DNA from: JBCBXA01 sp039816825
GTDB taxonomy: Bacteria > Pseudomonadota > Alphaproteobacteria > Rhizobiales > Rhizobiaceae
Direction: 5' to 3'
NCBI GenBank assembly: GCA_039816825.1
Contig: JBCBXA010000003.1
Coordinates: 24,746 to 88,745 of the forward strand
DNA: 64,000 bases
A model generated the notes under the pieces. That model was not told the origin of the DNA and ran no database searches. It saw only the letters and a list, made by a program, of their open reading frames with translations. The position numbers and the translations under genes were made by a program. Positions 53,934 through 62,071 of the stretch are shown piece after piece; positions within the stretch are counted from its first letter, which is position 1, and each line of letters begins with the position of its first letter.

Positions 53934-53953
53934 TTGTATACCTTTGGATACAA
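53934..53953. promoter_or_regulatory. GntR operator candidate
   Basis: TTGTAT (53934-53939) and ATACAA (53948-53953) form a perfect inverted repeat with an 8-bp spacer, in the 59-bp spacer between the divergent gntR and flavoprotein starts. It resembles TTGTATACAA-like FCD-regulator half-sites. Confidence 0.5.
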
Positions 53954-53976
53954 AACACAGTTGATCGGAGGCCGCA

Positions 53977-55446
53977 ATGGCAAAGACAGTGATCGTGGTG
54001 GGCACCGGGAACGCAGCCATGTGCGCCGCCATCGCAGCTCTTGAAGCAGGAGCAGGCGTGCTGATGCTCGAGAAGGCCGATGAAGCGTTGGCCGGAGGCA
54101 ATACAAAATACACGGCAGGCGCCATGCGGTTTGTCTATGAAGGTGCCGATGATCTGCTGCCGCTTGTCAGAAATCAGAAGGATTCAAGGCTCCCAAAAAC
54201 GGACTTTGGAGCCTACACGGCAGACAAATTTGCCACAGACCTGCTTGGCTTCAATGACGGTCGGCCATTGTCTGCTGAACAGACCACGCTGATCAACGAG
54301 TCAGGCGACACCATGCGCTGGCTCGCTTCTCACAAGGTACAGTTCGAACCCATCTACAGCCGACAAAGCTTCGAGAAGGATGGCCGCTACGTGTTTTGGG
54401 GCGGACTGACGCTCGCAGCGGAGAACGAAGGCGTCGGACTGTTCGATATGGAACTTGCGGCAGTCAAACGGCTGGGCGGCACAATCCGCTATGAAAGCGG
54501 CGTGACAGAACTGCTTGTGGAAGATGATAGTGTTGTCGGCGTGAAAGTGGGCGACGACATCATAAGGGCTGATGCGGTTGTTCTGGCTTCTGGCGGATTT
54601 GAAGCCAACAACGAACTGCGCGCTGACTGGATGGGTGAAGCCTGGCGGGGAGCGAAAGTGCGGGGCACGCCGCACAACACCGGCGATGGCCTCAAAATGG
54701 CATTGGAATTGGGCGCACAGCGTTACGGCTCGTTTGCGGGATGCCATGCCACGCCGATGGACTTGCACATGGCGGACTTTGGTGGGCTCTCACTACCGCC
54801 GGGCGAGCGCAAGAACTACCGGAAGATCTCGTACTTCCTGGGGGTCATGGTCAATGCGCAGGGAAATCGTTTCGTCGATGAGGGCGCCAACTTCCGCAAC
54901 TACACCTACGCCCAGTATGGCGCCGCCATACTCGAGCAGCCCGGCCAGTTTGCCTGGCAGATTTTCGACAGCAAAGTGCTGGACCTGCTGTATCCCGAAT
55001 ACCGGTTTCACGACGCTCATTTTGTTGAAGCTGACACGCTGGAAGCGCTGGTGGACAAGATGGAGGGAGTGGACCGAGACGCTACGCTTGCAACCCTTCG
55101 GACGTTCAATGACGCAGTTGATGATGATTCCGACTTCGACCCAACCTCATTGGACGGCAAGGCAACAAAGGGCCTTACGCCACCCAAGTCCAACTGGGCC
55201 CAAAAGCTGGACTGCGGCCCGTTTCGCGCCTTCCCGGTCACTGGGGGAATCACTTTCACCTATGGAGGCTTGAAAGTAGATCAGGCGGGCAGTGTCCTCC
55301 GCGAAGATGGCAGCGCGATTTCCGGCCTGCACGCCTGTGGCGAACTCGTTGGCGGTGTGTTCTTTGCCGGTTATCCCGGCGGCTCAGGCCTGACCTCTGG
55401 TGCCGTGTTCGGAAGACGCGCAGGGATCGGTGCAGCCAGCACATAG
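53977..55446 (+). CDS. FAD-dependent dehydrogenase, tricarballylate dehydrogenase (TcuA)-like
   Basis: Flavoprotein of 489 residues in the fumarate reductase/succinate dehydrogenase family. N-terminal FAD motif VVGTGNAAMCAAIAALEAGA, then GGNTKYTAGAMRFVY, which is typical of TcuA-type tricarballylate dehydrogenases that form cis-aconitate. The capping-domain substrate region includes GCHATPMDLH, and the C-terminus GLHACGELVGGVFFAGYPGGSGLTSG (read in parts) closes the FAD site. No heme or membrane partner is encoded here (TcuB is absent), so the electron acceptor is unknown. GGAGG precedes ATG 53977. Confidence 0.83.
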   Translation: MAKTVIVVGTGNAAMCAAIAALEAGAGVLMLEKADEALAGGNTKYTAGAMRFVYEGADDLLPLVRNQKDSRLPKTDFGAYTADKFATDLLGFNDGRPLSAEQTTLINESGDTMRWLASHKVQFEPIYSRQSFEKDGRYVFWGGLTLAAENEGVGLFDMELAAVKRLGGTIRYESGVTELLVEDDSVVGVKVGDDIIRADAVVLASGGFEANNELRADWMGEAWRGAKVRGTPHNTGDGLKMALELGAQRYGSFAGCHATPMDLHMADFGGLSLPPGERKNYRKISYFLGVMVNAQGNRFVDEGANFRNYTYAQYGAAILEQPGQFAWQIFDSKVLDLLYPEYRFHDAHFVEADTLEALVDKMEGVDRDATLATLRTFNDAVDDDSDFDPTSLDGKATKGLTPPKSNWAQKLDCGPFRAFPVTGGITFTYGGLKVDQAGSVLREDGSAISGLHACGELVGGVFFAGYPGGSGLTSGAVFGRRAGIGAAST

Positions 55447-55486
55447 ATGGCCCGGCAAAGAGGTCGTCGGGCGCATAGCTCCGTTC

Positions 55487-56965
55487 TTACTGATCTGAAT
55501 AAGCCCGCAGAGCGGCTTCCACACCGTCGCTCTTCAGGCAGGCACTCCATTTAAGAAAGGCATCTCGGATCGCCGGCTGCTCACTCAGATTCCCGTAATA
55601 GAGAGATTGCTCAATCCAGAGTTCGGGCTGATCGGCAGCCTTGATCGCCACATCGCGCAGTGCTTCCCAATTGGGGTCATTAGGCTCAATGGTGCTTCCA
55701 TCTTCCCGAACGCCAAGGCAATACCGCATCCACAATGCGTTCATGAGCGCCAGACCTTCGACGGGCTGACCGTTCTCTAGCGCATCACGAATTGACGGAA
55801 TGATGAAGCCAGGCTGTCTGCTCGATCCGTCAAACGCCACACGCCGGGTCGTGTCGATGATCTCAGGATTGGCGAAGCGCTGCTGGATCAGAGCCAGATA
55901 AGATTGCGGCGTGTTGCCCGGCACGTCCTTCACATTTGGAAGGACTTCATCGGCCATGGCTCGGCTCAGGAAACCGGCAATTCCGCTGTGAGACATGGTG
56001 GACGCGATGGTTTCCAACCCAAGCAAATCACCCGGGATGGCGATCATCTGGTGCCCGCCGTTCAACACGCGCAGTTTCATGGCTTCATGATCGTGGACCG
56101 TGTCTGCGAACGTCGCACCGACCAGATCCCAATCCGGTCGTCCGGCGCAGAAATCGTCCTCGATCACCCACTGGCGAAAGTTCTCGTGGGTTACCGGCGC
56201 TTGATCACGAATGCCAAACGATGCGGCCAACGCCAGTTCTTTGTCGCCGGTAGCCGGCACGATGCAGTCCACCATCGAGTTGGGGAAGGTGCACGTCTTC
56301 TCGATCCATCGCGCGAGATCGGCGTCATAGAGCCGTGCCAATCCCACAAGGGTCCGCTGCAGTATCTCGCCATTGCCTTGCAGGTTGTCGCAACTGAGAC
56401 CGGTGAAGGGTCCGTGTCCACACATCCGTCGGCGCTTCAACGCAGCCACCATTGCTCCAAATGCGGTTTTCGGACTGTCCGGATTCGCAGCATCGTGCAC
56501 AATGTCAGGATGAGCCGCATCGAACTCTCCGGTGGCCGGGTCCTGATAATATCCGCCCTCAGTGACCGTCAGCGATACAATCCGAATGTCCGGCTTTGCC
56601 ATGCGGTCAATCAAGGCGGCATTGTCAGCCGCCACTGGAACGAATTCGATCATTGAGCCGACGATCTCAGCGGACTTTCCGTTGGGGTCCAGCTCAATCA
56701 GCGTGGTCAGATAGTCCTGCGCATGGAGCCTCTCGCGCTGCGCCGCATCCGGTGGCCGCACGCCAGCGCCGACAATGGCCCAGTCGTGGGCAAGCCCTTT
56801 CTGCATGAGCCGATGCAAATACCAGGCCTGATGCGCGCGGTGAAAATTGCCGACACCAATGTGCAGGATGCCCGCCGTCAACGCCGAGCGCTCATAAGTC
56901 GGGCATGCGATTTCACTGCGAACGCTCTGGAGCGTCTCATTGCTGAGAGGCGTCAGCTCATCCAT
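55487..56965 (-). CDS. mtlK: Mannitol/polyol 2-dehydrogenase
   Basis: NAD-dependent long-chain polyol dehydrogenase of 492 residues oxidising D-mannitol (or arabinitol) to the ketose. N-terminal Rossmann motif HIGVGNFHRAHQAWYLHRL; catalytic Lys/Asn/His region later (GDKELALAASFGIRD, HENFRQWVIEDDF, LNGGHQMIAIPGDLLG with KLRVLNGGH). It is the last gene of the smoEFGK-smoS-mtlK operon, overlapping smoS by 13 bp, which is the order known in Rhodobacter. Confidence 0.9.
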   Translation of the reverse strand: MDELTPLSNETLQSVRSEIACPTYERSALTAGILHIGVGNFHRAHQAWYLHRLMQKGLAHDWAIVGAGVRPPDAAQRERLHAQDYLTTLIELDPNGKSAEIVGSMIEFVPVAADNAALIDRMAKPDIRIVSLTVTEGGYYQDPATGEFDAAHPDIVHDAANPDSPKTAFGAMVAALKRRRMCGHGPFTGLSCDNLQGNGEILQRTLVGLARLYDADLARWIEKTCTFPNSMVDCIVPATGDKELALAASFGIRDQAPVTHENFRQWVIEDDFCAGRPDWDLVGATFADTVHDHEAMKLRVLNGGHQMIAIPGDLLGLETIASTMSHSGIAGFLSRAMADEVLPNVKDVPGNTPQSYLALIQQRFANPEIIDTTRRVAFDGSSRQPGFIIPSIRDALENGQPVEGLALMNALWMRYCLGVREDGSTIEPNDPNWEALRDVAIKAADQPELWIEQSLYYGNLSEQPAIRDAFLKWSACLKSDGVEAALRAYSDQ

Positions 56966-57726
56966 TGACCGCCATCCACATTGTAGGTTTGAGCCACCAC
57001 ATAGTTCGCCTCGTCCGACGCAAGAAAGATGGCCATTCCAGTCAGATCGTCCGCCGCTCCCATGCGACCAAAGGGAACCGCATCGCCGACCTCGCGCTTC
57101 TTCTGCCCTTTTGGTTTACCTTCATACTTCGCGAAGAACGCATCGACACCATCCCAATGTTCTCCATCCACAACACCGGGCGCGATCGCATTGACGTTGA
57201 TACCGTGCTTGATGAGATCAAGCCCAGCCGATTGCGTAAGCGAGATGATGGCCGCCTTGCTTGCGCAATAGACGGCCACCAGCGCCTCTCCCCGGCGTCC
57301 GGCCTGACTGGCCATGTTGATGATTTTTCCGCCCTTGCCGCGCTCAATCATGTGCCGCGCGACGGCCTGAAGCGTGAAGAGGCTGCCGGCCACATTGATG
57401 GAGAAAACCCGTTCAAAGTCATCACGGTCGATCTCAACGATGGGCGCTGCGGTAAAGATCGCGGCGTTGTTGATCAGAATATCGATGCCGCCCAAGCGCT
57501 CAGCGACCTGCGCAACAGCCTCATCAATGCTCGCCTGATCCTGAACATCCATCACCACAGCCATGGCCGCAGAACCGATCTCAGATGCTGTCTTCTGGGC
57601 TCGCTCGAAGTCGATGTCGGCTATGGCGACACTCGCGCCTTCCCGGACATAGGCTTCAGCAAAAGCTCGGCCGATGCCCCGCGCGGCACCCGTAATCAGA
57701 GCGGTTCTACCCTCAAGGCGTTTCAT
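56953..57726 (-). CDS. smoS: Sorbitol dehydrogenase, SDR family
   Basis: Short-chain dehydrogenase of 257 residues converting D-sorbitol to fructose (galactitol also likely). Motifs: ALITGAARGIGRAFA cofactor loop, NNAAIF, catalytic Ser/Tyr/Lys in NMASQAGRRGEALVAVYCASK (read in parts: S and YxxxK). Close in pattern to Rhodobacter SmoS. It overlaps smoK by 1 bp and mtlK by 13 bp. Confidence 0.9.
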   Translation of the reverse strand: MKRLEGRTALITGAARGIGRAFAEAYVREGASVAIADIDFERAQKTASEIGSAAMAVVMDVQDQASIDEAVAQVAERLGGIDILINNAAIFTAAPIVEIDRDDFERVFSINVAGSLFTLQAVARHMIERGKGGKIINMASQAGRRGEALVAVYCASKAAIISLTQSAGLDLIKHGINVNAIAPGVVDGEHWDGVDAFFAKYEGKPKGQKKREVGDAVPFGRMGAADDLTGMAIFLASDEANYVVAQTYNVDGGQWMS

Positions 57727-58727
57727 CAGAGGCGAAGTCCGTCGGCACCGAATTTATGGATACGGTCCTCGCGGGGAGTGAGGTGGATCGTATCTCCATG
57801 GTGGAGTTCTATCTCGCCGGGAGCACGAACGGTGAGCGTGTCAGCCAATCCGGTTCCGTGGATGTGGAAGAACGTGTCGGAGCCCAGATGCTCCGCAACG
57901 CCCACGGTTCCGGTCCATACACCATCAGTGCCCGAAACTTCGATGTGCTCCGGGCGAACGCCCAGAGTGGCAGCACCATGTTTTGAAGCCTCTTCGCCTT
58001 CGATGAAATTCATTTTGGGAGAGCCAATAAAGCCGGCAACAAACATGTTGCGCGGATTGCGATAGAGTTCCAGCGGCGACCCGACCTGCTCAATATTACC
58101 TGCCCTGAGCACAACGATCTTGTCCGCCATGGTCATGGCTTCCACCTGGTCATGGGTGACATAGATCATCGTCGTTTGAAGGCGATTGTGCATCTCAGAG
58201 ATCTCGAGGCGCATGCCAACGCGCAGGGCGGCATCGAGGTTCGACAATGGCTCGTCGAACAGAAAGGCCGTGGGGTCGCGAACGATGGCACGCCCAATCG
58301 CGACGCGCTGCCTTTGACCGCCGGACAACTGGCCGGGTTTGCGATCGAGATAGTCGGTAAGGTTCAGAGCCTTGGCAGCGGCCTCGATTTTCGTATTTTG
58401 CTCGGCCTCGCTTATGCCCGCCATGCGCATCGGGAAGGCGATGTTCTTGCGCACCGTCATATGCGGGTAGAGCGCGTAGGTCTGGAACACCATTGCGAGA
58501 CCACGTTTGGAGGGCGGAACCTCGGTCACGACGGCATCATCGATGAGGATGTCACCCGAAGTACAGTCTTCCAGCCCGGCGATCATCCGCAGGAGAGTGG
58601 ACTTCCCGCAACCCGAGGGTCCGACGAAGACCGCGAACTCGCCATCTTCGATGGTCAGATCCAATGGTGGAATAACCTGAGTTTCGCCAAAGGTCTTGGT
58701 GACGTTCTTGAGTTGTATGCGTCCCAT
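57726..58727 (-). CDS. smoK: Polyol ABC transporter ATPase SmoK (MalK/UgpC type)
   Basis: ATPase of 333 residues. Walker A FVGPSGCGKSTLL, Q-loop region VFQTYALYPHMTV, signature LSGGQRQRVAIGRAIV, Walker B FLFDEPLSN, H-loop YVTHDQVEA, and a C-terminal OB/TOBE regulatory domain (about 235-333, LGVRPEHIEV). The start at 58727 follows GGGATCAC; the longer open frame above it lies in the permease gene. Confidence 0.92.
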   Translation of the reverse strand: MGRIQLKNVTKTFGETQVIPPLDLTIEDGEFAVFVGPSGCGKSTLLRMIAGLEDCTSGDILIDDAVVTEVPPSKRGLAMVFQTYALYPHMTVRKNIAFPMRMAGISEAEQNTKIEAAAKALNLTDYLDRKPGQLSGGQRQRVAIGRAIVRDPTAFLFDEPLSNLDAALRVGMRLEISEMHNRLQTTMIYVTHDQVEAMTMADKIVVLRAGNIEQVGSPLELYRNPRNMFVAGFIGSPKMNFIEGEEASKHGAATLGVRPEHIEVSGTDGVWTGTVGVAEHLGSDTFFHIHGTGLADTLTVRAPGEIELHHGDTIHLTPREDRIHKFGADGLRL

Positions 58728-58747
58728 GATGTGATCCCTTTTCTGGC

Positions 58748-59584
58748 CTATTTCACAGCGCCGAAGGTCAAGCCCTGGACCAATTGTTTCTGACAGAACC
58801 AGCCAAGGACGATGATCGGCCCGACAGCAGCTGCGGACACGGCGGACAGTCGTCCGAAGAAGAGGCCCTCCGGCGCGCGGTTGCCCTCTATGAGTTTCGA
58901 GAGCGTGGCAGCGTCTGTCGTTGTCAGGCGAACCGTCCAATAGGCCTCGTTCCAGCAGAAGATGAATATGAGAAGCGCGGTCGATGCGATGCCACCCCAC
59001 GCCAGCGGGATGAGGATCTCTTTGACCTCGCCCCATGTCGTCACCCCGTCCATCTGCGCAGCTTCAATGATCTCTTTGGGGATCTCCTTGAAGTAGGTGA
59101 ACAGCATCCAGATCGCGATGGGCAGATTGATCAGACTGAGAACCAGGATCAGCAGAAAATGCGTGTCGAAAATCCCGAGGAAGTTCTTGGTCAGAAACGT
59201 CATCGGGTACAGCACGGCCGCGGCCGGCAGCATCTTGGTCGACAGCATCCACATCAGCACATCTTTGGTATGCCTGCTTGGATTGAATGCCATCGCATAG
59301 GCCGCAGGAATGCCCACAAAAAGGGTGAAGGCGGTCGCGAAAACAGAGGTGATGACGGAGTTGGTCGCAAAGCGCCAATAGTCATAGTTCTCTGTCATGT
59401 TCGTGTAGTTCTCCAGCGTCGGCGTGAAGAAGAACAGGAACTCCGGCTTCACAGCATCCGCATCGGTTTTGAAGCTGGTCAAAACCATCCAGAAGATCGG
59501 GAAGAAGAAGAGCAGCGCCACCAGCCAGGCCAGTGTCGTCCGGCTGATGCGCCCTGCGCGCGAGGAGTGTGCAACGATAGCCAT
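58748..59584 (-). CDS. smoG: Polyol ABC transporter permease SmoG (MalG type)
   Basis: Inner-membrane permease of 278 residues with six helices. The EAA loop is EIIEAAQMDGVTTWGEVKEILIPL. The N-terminus LAWLVALLFFFPIFWMVLTSFKT is typical of MalG-type subunits. Start at 59584 behind GGAGAGAAC. It lies 11 bp after smoF. Confidence 0.92.
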   Translation of the reverse strand: MAIVAHSSRAGRISRTTLAWLVALLFFFPIFWMVLTSFKTDADAVKPEFLFFFTPTLENYTNMTENYDYWRFATNSVITSVFATAFTLFVGIPAAYAMAFNPSRHTKDVLMWMLSTKMLPAAAVLYPMTFLTKNFLGIFDTHFLLILVLSLINLPIAIWMLFTYFKEIPKEIIEAAQMDGVTTWGEVKEILIPLAWGGIASTALLIFIFCWNEAYWTVRLTTTDAATLSKLIEGNRAPEGLFFGRLSAVSAAAVGPIIVLGWFCQKQLVQGLTFGAVK

Positions 59585-59595
59585 TATGTTCTCTC

Positions 59596-60534
59596 CTATT
59601 CCATCAGCGTCTTGCCGATCATCCGAAGCAGGAAGATCGCAACGATGTTGGCGAGGATGACGGCGAAGATGCCCGTGGCGCTGGCCGCGCCGATATTGTT
59701 GTTGGCGAATTCGCCGATGAGGTACGGCAGGTTTTTGTTGCCATTGCCTCGGCTGACGATCTCGATCTCCGCATAGAGAGACAGATGAAAGATCGCCTGG
59801 ATCATCACCACAATGGCGATGGGTCGACCGAGGTGCGGCAGCGTGAGAAAGCGGAACTGCGACCAGGCCCCTGCCCCGTCCAGAATAGCTGCCTCCTTCT
59901 GCTGCTGGTCTTCGGACTGCAGTGACGTCATGAAAATCAACACGGCGAAAGGCGTCCACTGCCAGGTCACCATGATGATGACGGCGTAGGCCGACGTCTG
60001 GGTCGCCCGGAAAGAAATCGGCTCCAGAGTTGGCCAAAGAGAAAAGAACCAGCCGATCAGAGGCGCATCCTTCAACGAGAGGATCACACCATTGATGCCG
60101 TCAACTGCAATGCCCTGGAGACCCAGAACCGGGTCAAGGATCATGTTGATCCAAAGCACCGCATTGACGGCTGGCATGACAAAGAATGGTGAAATCAGCA
60201 GAACCCGAACAATGCCGCGGCCTGGGAACGCTTGGTTGATCAACACGGCGATGAGCACGCCGAGCGCGACTGTGAGAAATAGAATGCTGCCAACGATGAA
60301 AAGGCTGTTCTGAATGGCGAAGAGGAAGTCCTTCGAATTCAGAACGAACTCGTAATTGCCGAAACCTCGCCAGTTGCTGATGGAGGGCGTCGTCCATTCA
60401 GGGCGACGCAGATTGTTCAGCACGTAGCGGATGAACGAGAAGTACAGCGTCATCGACAGTGGAACGATCATCCAGATCAACAGCAGAACAACCGCTGGTG
60501 TTTGGAGCAGACGTGGCAGCTTTCGGTCAGACAT
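59596..60534 (-). CDS. smoF: Polyol ABC transporter permease SmoF (MalF type)
   Basis: Inner-membrane permease of 312 residues with six helices and the EAA loop KEAAILDGAGAWSQFRFLTLP. First helix LLQTPAVVLLLIWMIVPLSM. ATG at 60534 behind GGGGAAGCC is preferred to an in-frame ATG at 60570. A hairpin separates it from smoE. Confidence 0.92.
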   Translation of the reverse strand: MSDRKLPRLLQTPAVVLLLIWMIVPLSMTLYFSFIRYVLNNLRRPEWTTPSISNWRGFGNYEFVLNSKDFLFAIQNSLFIVGSILFLTVALGVLIAVLINQAFPGRGIVRVLLISPFFVMPAVNAVLWINMILDPVLGLQGIAVDGINGVILSLKDAPLIGWFFSLWPTLEPISFRATQTSAYAVIIMVTWQWTPFAVLIFMTSLQSEDQQQKEAAILDGAGAWSQFRFLTLPHLGRPIAIVVMIQAIFHLSLYAEIEIVSRGNGNKNLPYLIGEFANNNIGAASATGIFAVILANIVAIFLLRMIGKTLME

Positions 60535-60650
60535 GGCTTCCCCGTTTCGATGGATGACGACATCCATCAACTGGCTTAATCGACGTTCGAGAGTGGGGTT
60601 GGACAGGGCCTGAAGGCGAGGCTCTTCAGCCGCTTATCCAGAACAAAAGA

Positions 60651-60674
60651 GAGGCCCGGCTTGCGCCGGACCTC
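60651..60674 (-). terminator. Hairpin between smoE and smoF
   Basis: On the minus strand GAGGTCCGGC, loop GCAA, GCCGGGCCTC (60674 to 60651; one G-T pair), followed by TCTTTTGTT. A terminator-like attenuator right after the receptor gene. Confidence 0.72.
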
Positions 60675-60686
60675 GTCTGGGAGAGC

Positions 60687-61982
60687 TTACTCGTAGTAGC
60701 CCGCCTCTTTCATGATCGCGTCAGCAGCGGCCTGCGATGCAGCCAGTGCTTCATCGACCGACTTTGCGCCAGAAAGGGCAGCAGCCATTTCCTGGGCAAC
60801 CGCAGAACCAACCTCGGGGAATTCCGGGATAGCCGCGAACTGAACGCCAACATATGGCTTCAGATCGGTCGCTTCAGGAGCAGCGGACTTGATGGCCGCC
60901 AACTCAGCATCTGCGAAGGCCGCAGCAGCCTGGAACTCTGGGTAAGCATAAGTCGAGGTACGCGTACCGGTTGGAACCGACCCCCAGCCGAACTCAGGAT
61001 GGTTGGCAACCGCCTGAATGTACTCTTTGGAGGTGGCCCACTCGATGAAGGCTTTCGCTTCTTCTGTGTTGTCGGTGCCGGTTGGGACCGCCATGGCCCA
61101 TGCCCAAAGCCAGTTCGCGCCAACAGGGTTCCCTGCGTTTGGCGACTGAGCGTAGGCAACGCCATCCACTTCAAGGAAGGACGCAGCGATCGTGGCATCA
61201 ATCCACATTCCGCACTTGCCTTCATTGTAGAGAGCCAGGATCTCGTTGAACGAGTTGCCTTCGGAGCCTGGAGGGCCATAGGTGCCCAGCAGATCAACGT
61301 AGAAGTTGATGGCCGCTTTCCACTCGTCGGACTCAAGCGTCGGACGGAAGTCCTTGTCGAACCATGCGCCACCAAACGAGTTCACCACGGTTGTGATGAA
61401 GGCCATGTTGTCGCCCCAGCCGGGCTTGCCGCGCAGGCAGACACCATAAACGCCATTGTCCGGATCGTGGATCGCCTCGGCGGCTGCCTTGATGTTGTCC
61501 CAGCTGTCATTGTCAGCGATGGAAACACCGGCGGCGTCCGTCAGGTCCTTGCGGTACATGACCATGGAAGACTCGCCGTAGAACGGTGCTGCGTAGAGCG
61601 TGCCATCGGCGGACAGGCCATTGCGGATGGCTGGCAGCATGTCATCAACGTCATACTCAGCGCCGAATTCGAGCGGCTCGATCCAGCCGGCCTGGCCCCA
61701 AATAGGCGCTTCCTGCATGCCGATATTGATGATGTCGTACTGACCGCCACCTGTGGCCGTGTCAGAAGTGACCTGCTCGCGGAGCACGCCTTCTTCAAGC
61801 GAAACCCAGTTGAGCTTCACACCGGTTTCTTCGGTGTAAGCCTCAGCGACTTTCTGCATGTTGATCATGTGACCATTGTTCACGATGGCAATGGTCAGTT
61901 CTTTGGAATGGCTCGCAGCCATAGCGCCTGTTGCCACAACGGCCATAGCCGTCGTCAGGCCAAGAAGTTTCTTGGAAATCAC
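60687..61982 (-). CDS. smoE: Polyol-binding protein SmoE
   Basis: Extracytoplasmic polyol receptor of 431 residues. The GTG at 61982 is chosen because GGGAGGAAACAGG precedes it; the ATG at 61997 would place the Shine-Dalgarno inside the coding region. Signal peptide cleaves near AMAASHSK. The body matches family 1 sugar-binding proteins (LTIAIVNNGHM, YDIINIGMQEAPIWG, GMWIDATIAASFLE). First gene of smoEFGK, under a LacI-type operator 69-82 bp upstream. Probable ligands are sorbitol and mannitol by context. Confidence 0.92.
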   Translation of the reverse strand: MISKKLLGLTTAMAVVATGAMAASHSKELTIAIVNNGHMINMQKVAEAYTEETGVKLNWVSLEEGVLREQVTSDTATGGGQYDIINIGMQEAPIWGQAGWIEPLEFGAEYDVDDMLPAIRNGLSADGTLYAAPFYGESSMVMYRKDLTDAAGVSIADNDSWDNIKAAAEAIHDPDNGVYGVCLRGKPGWGDNMAFITTVVNSFGGAWFDKDFRPTLESDEWKAAINFYVDLLGTYGPPGSEGNSFNEILALYNEGKCGMWIDATIAASFLEVDGVAYAQSPNAGNPVGANWLWAWAMAVPTGTDNTEEAKAFIEWATSKEYIQAVANHPEFGWGSVPTGTRTSTYAYPEFQAAAAFADAELAAIKSAAPEATDLKPYVGVQFAAIPEFPEVGSAVAQEMAAALSGAKSVDEALAASQAAADAIMKEAGYYE

Positions 61983-62050
61983 CCTGTTTCCTCCCATGGA
62001 TTGGATGTGTGCAAAGCGAAGCATGGTGATATCGCGCGGTCAATAGTTTT

Positions 62051-62064
62051 TTTACACGCGTAAA
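62051..62064. promoter_or_regulatory. LacI-type operator, smo promoter
   Basis: TTTACACGCGTAAA is a near-perfect palindrome around a central CG, 69-82 bp upstream of the smoE start and just after the lacI stop. A related site (TTTACGCGCGCAAA) lies upstream of the lacI gene itself. Confidence 0.65.
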
Positions 62065-62071
62065 GAAATAA

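Noticed and set aside
58728..59036. 103-codon N-terminal extension of SmoK
   Set aside because: Lies inside smoG in another frame; the ABC domain starts normally at 58727.
60999..62063. 354-codon frame opposite smoE
   Set aside because: Shadow of smoE; no ribosome-binding site or conserved pattern.
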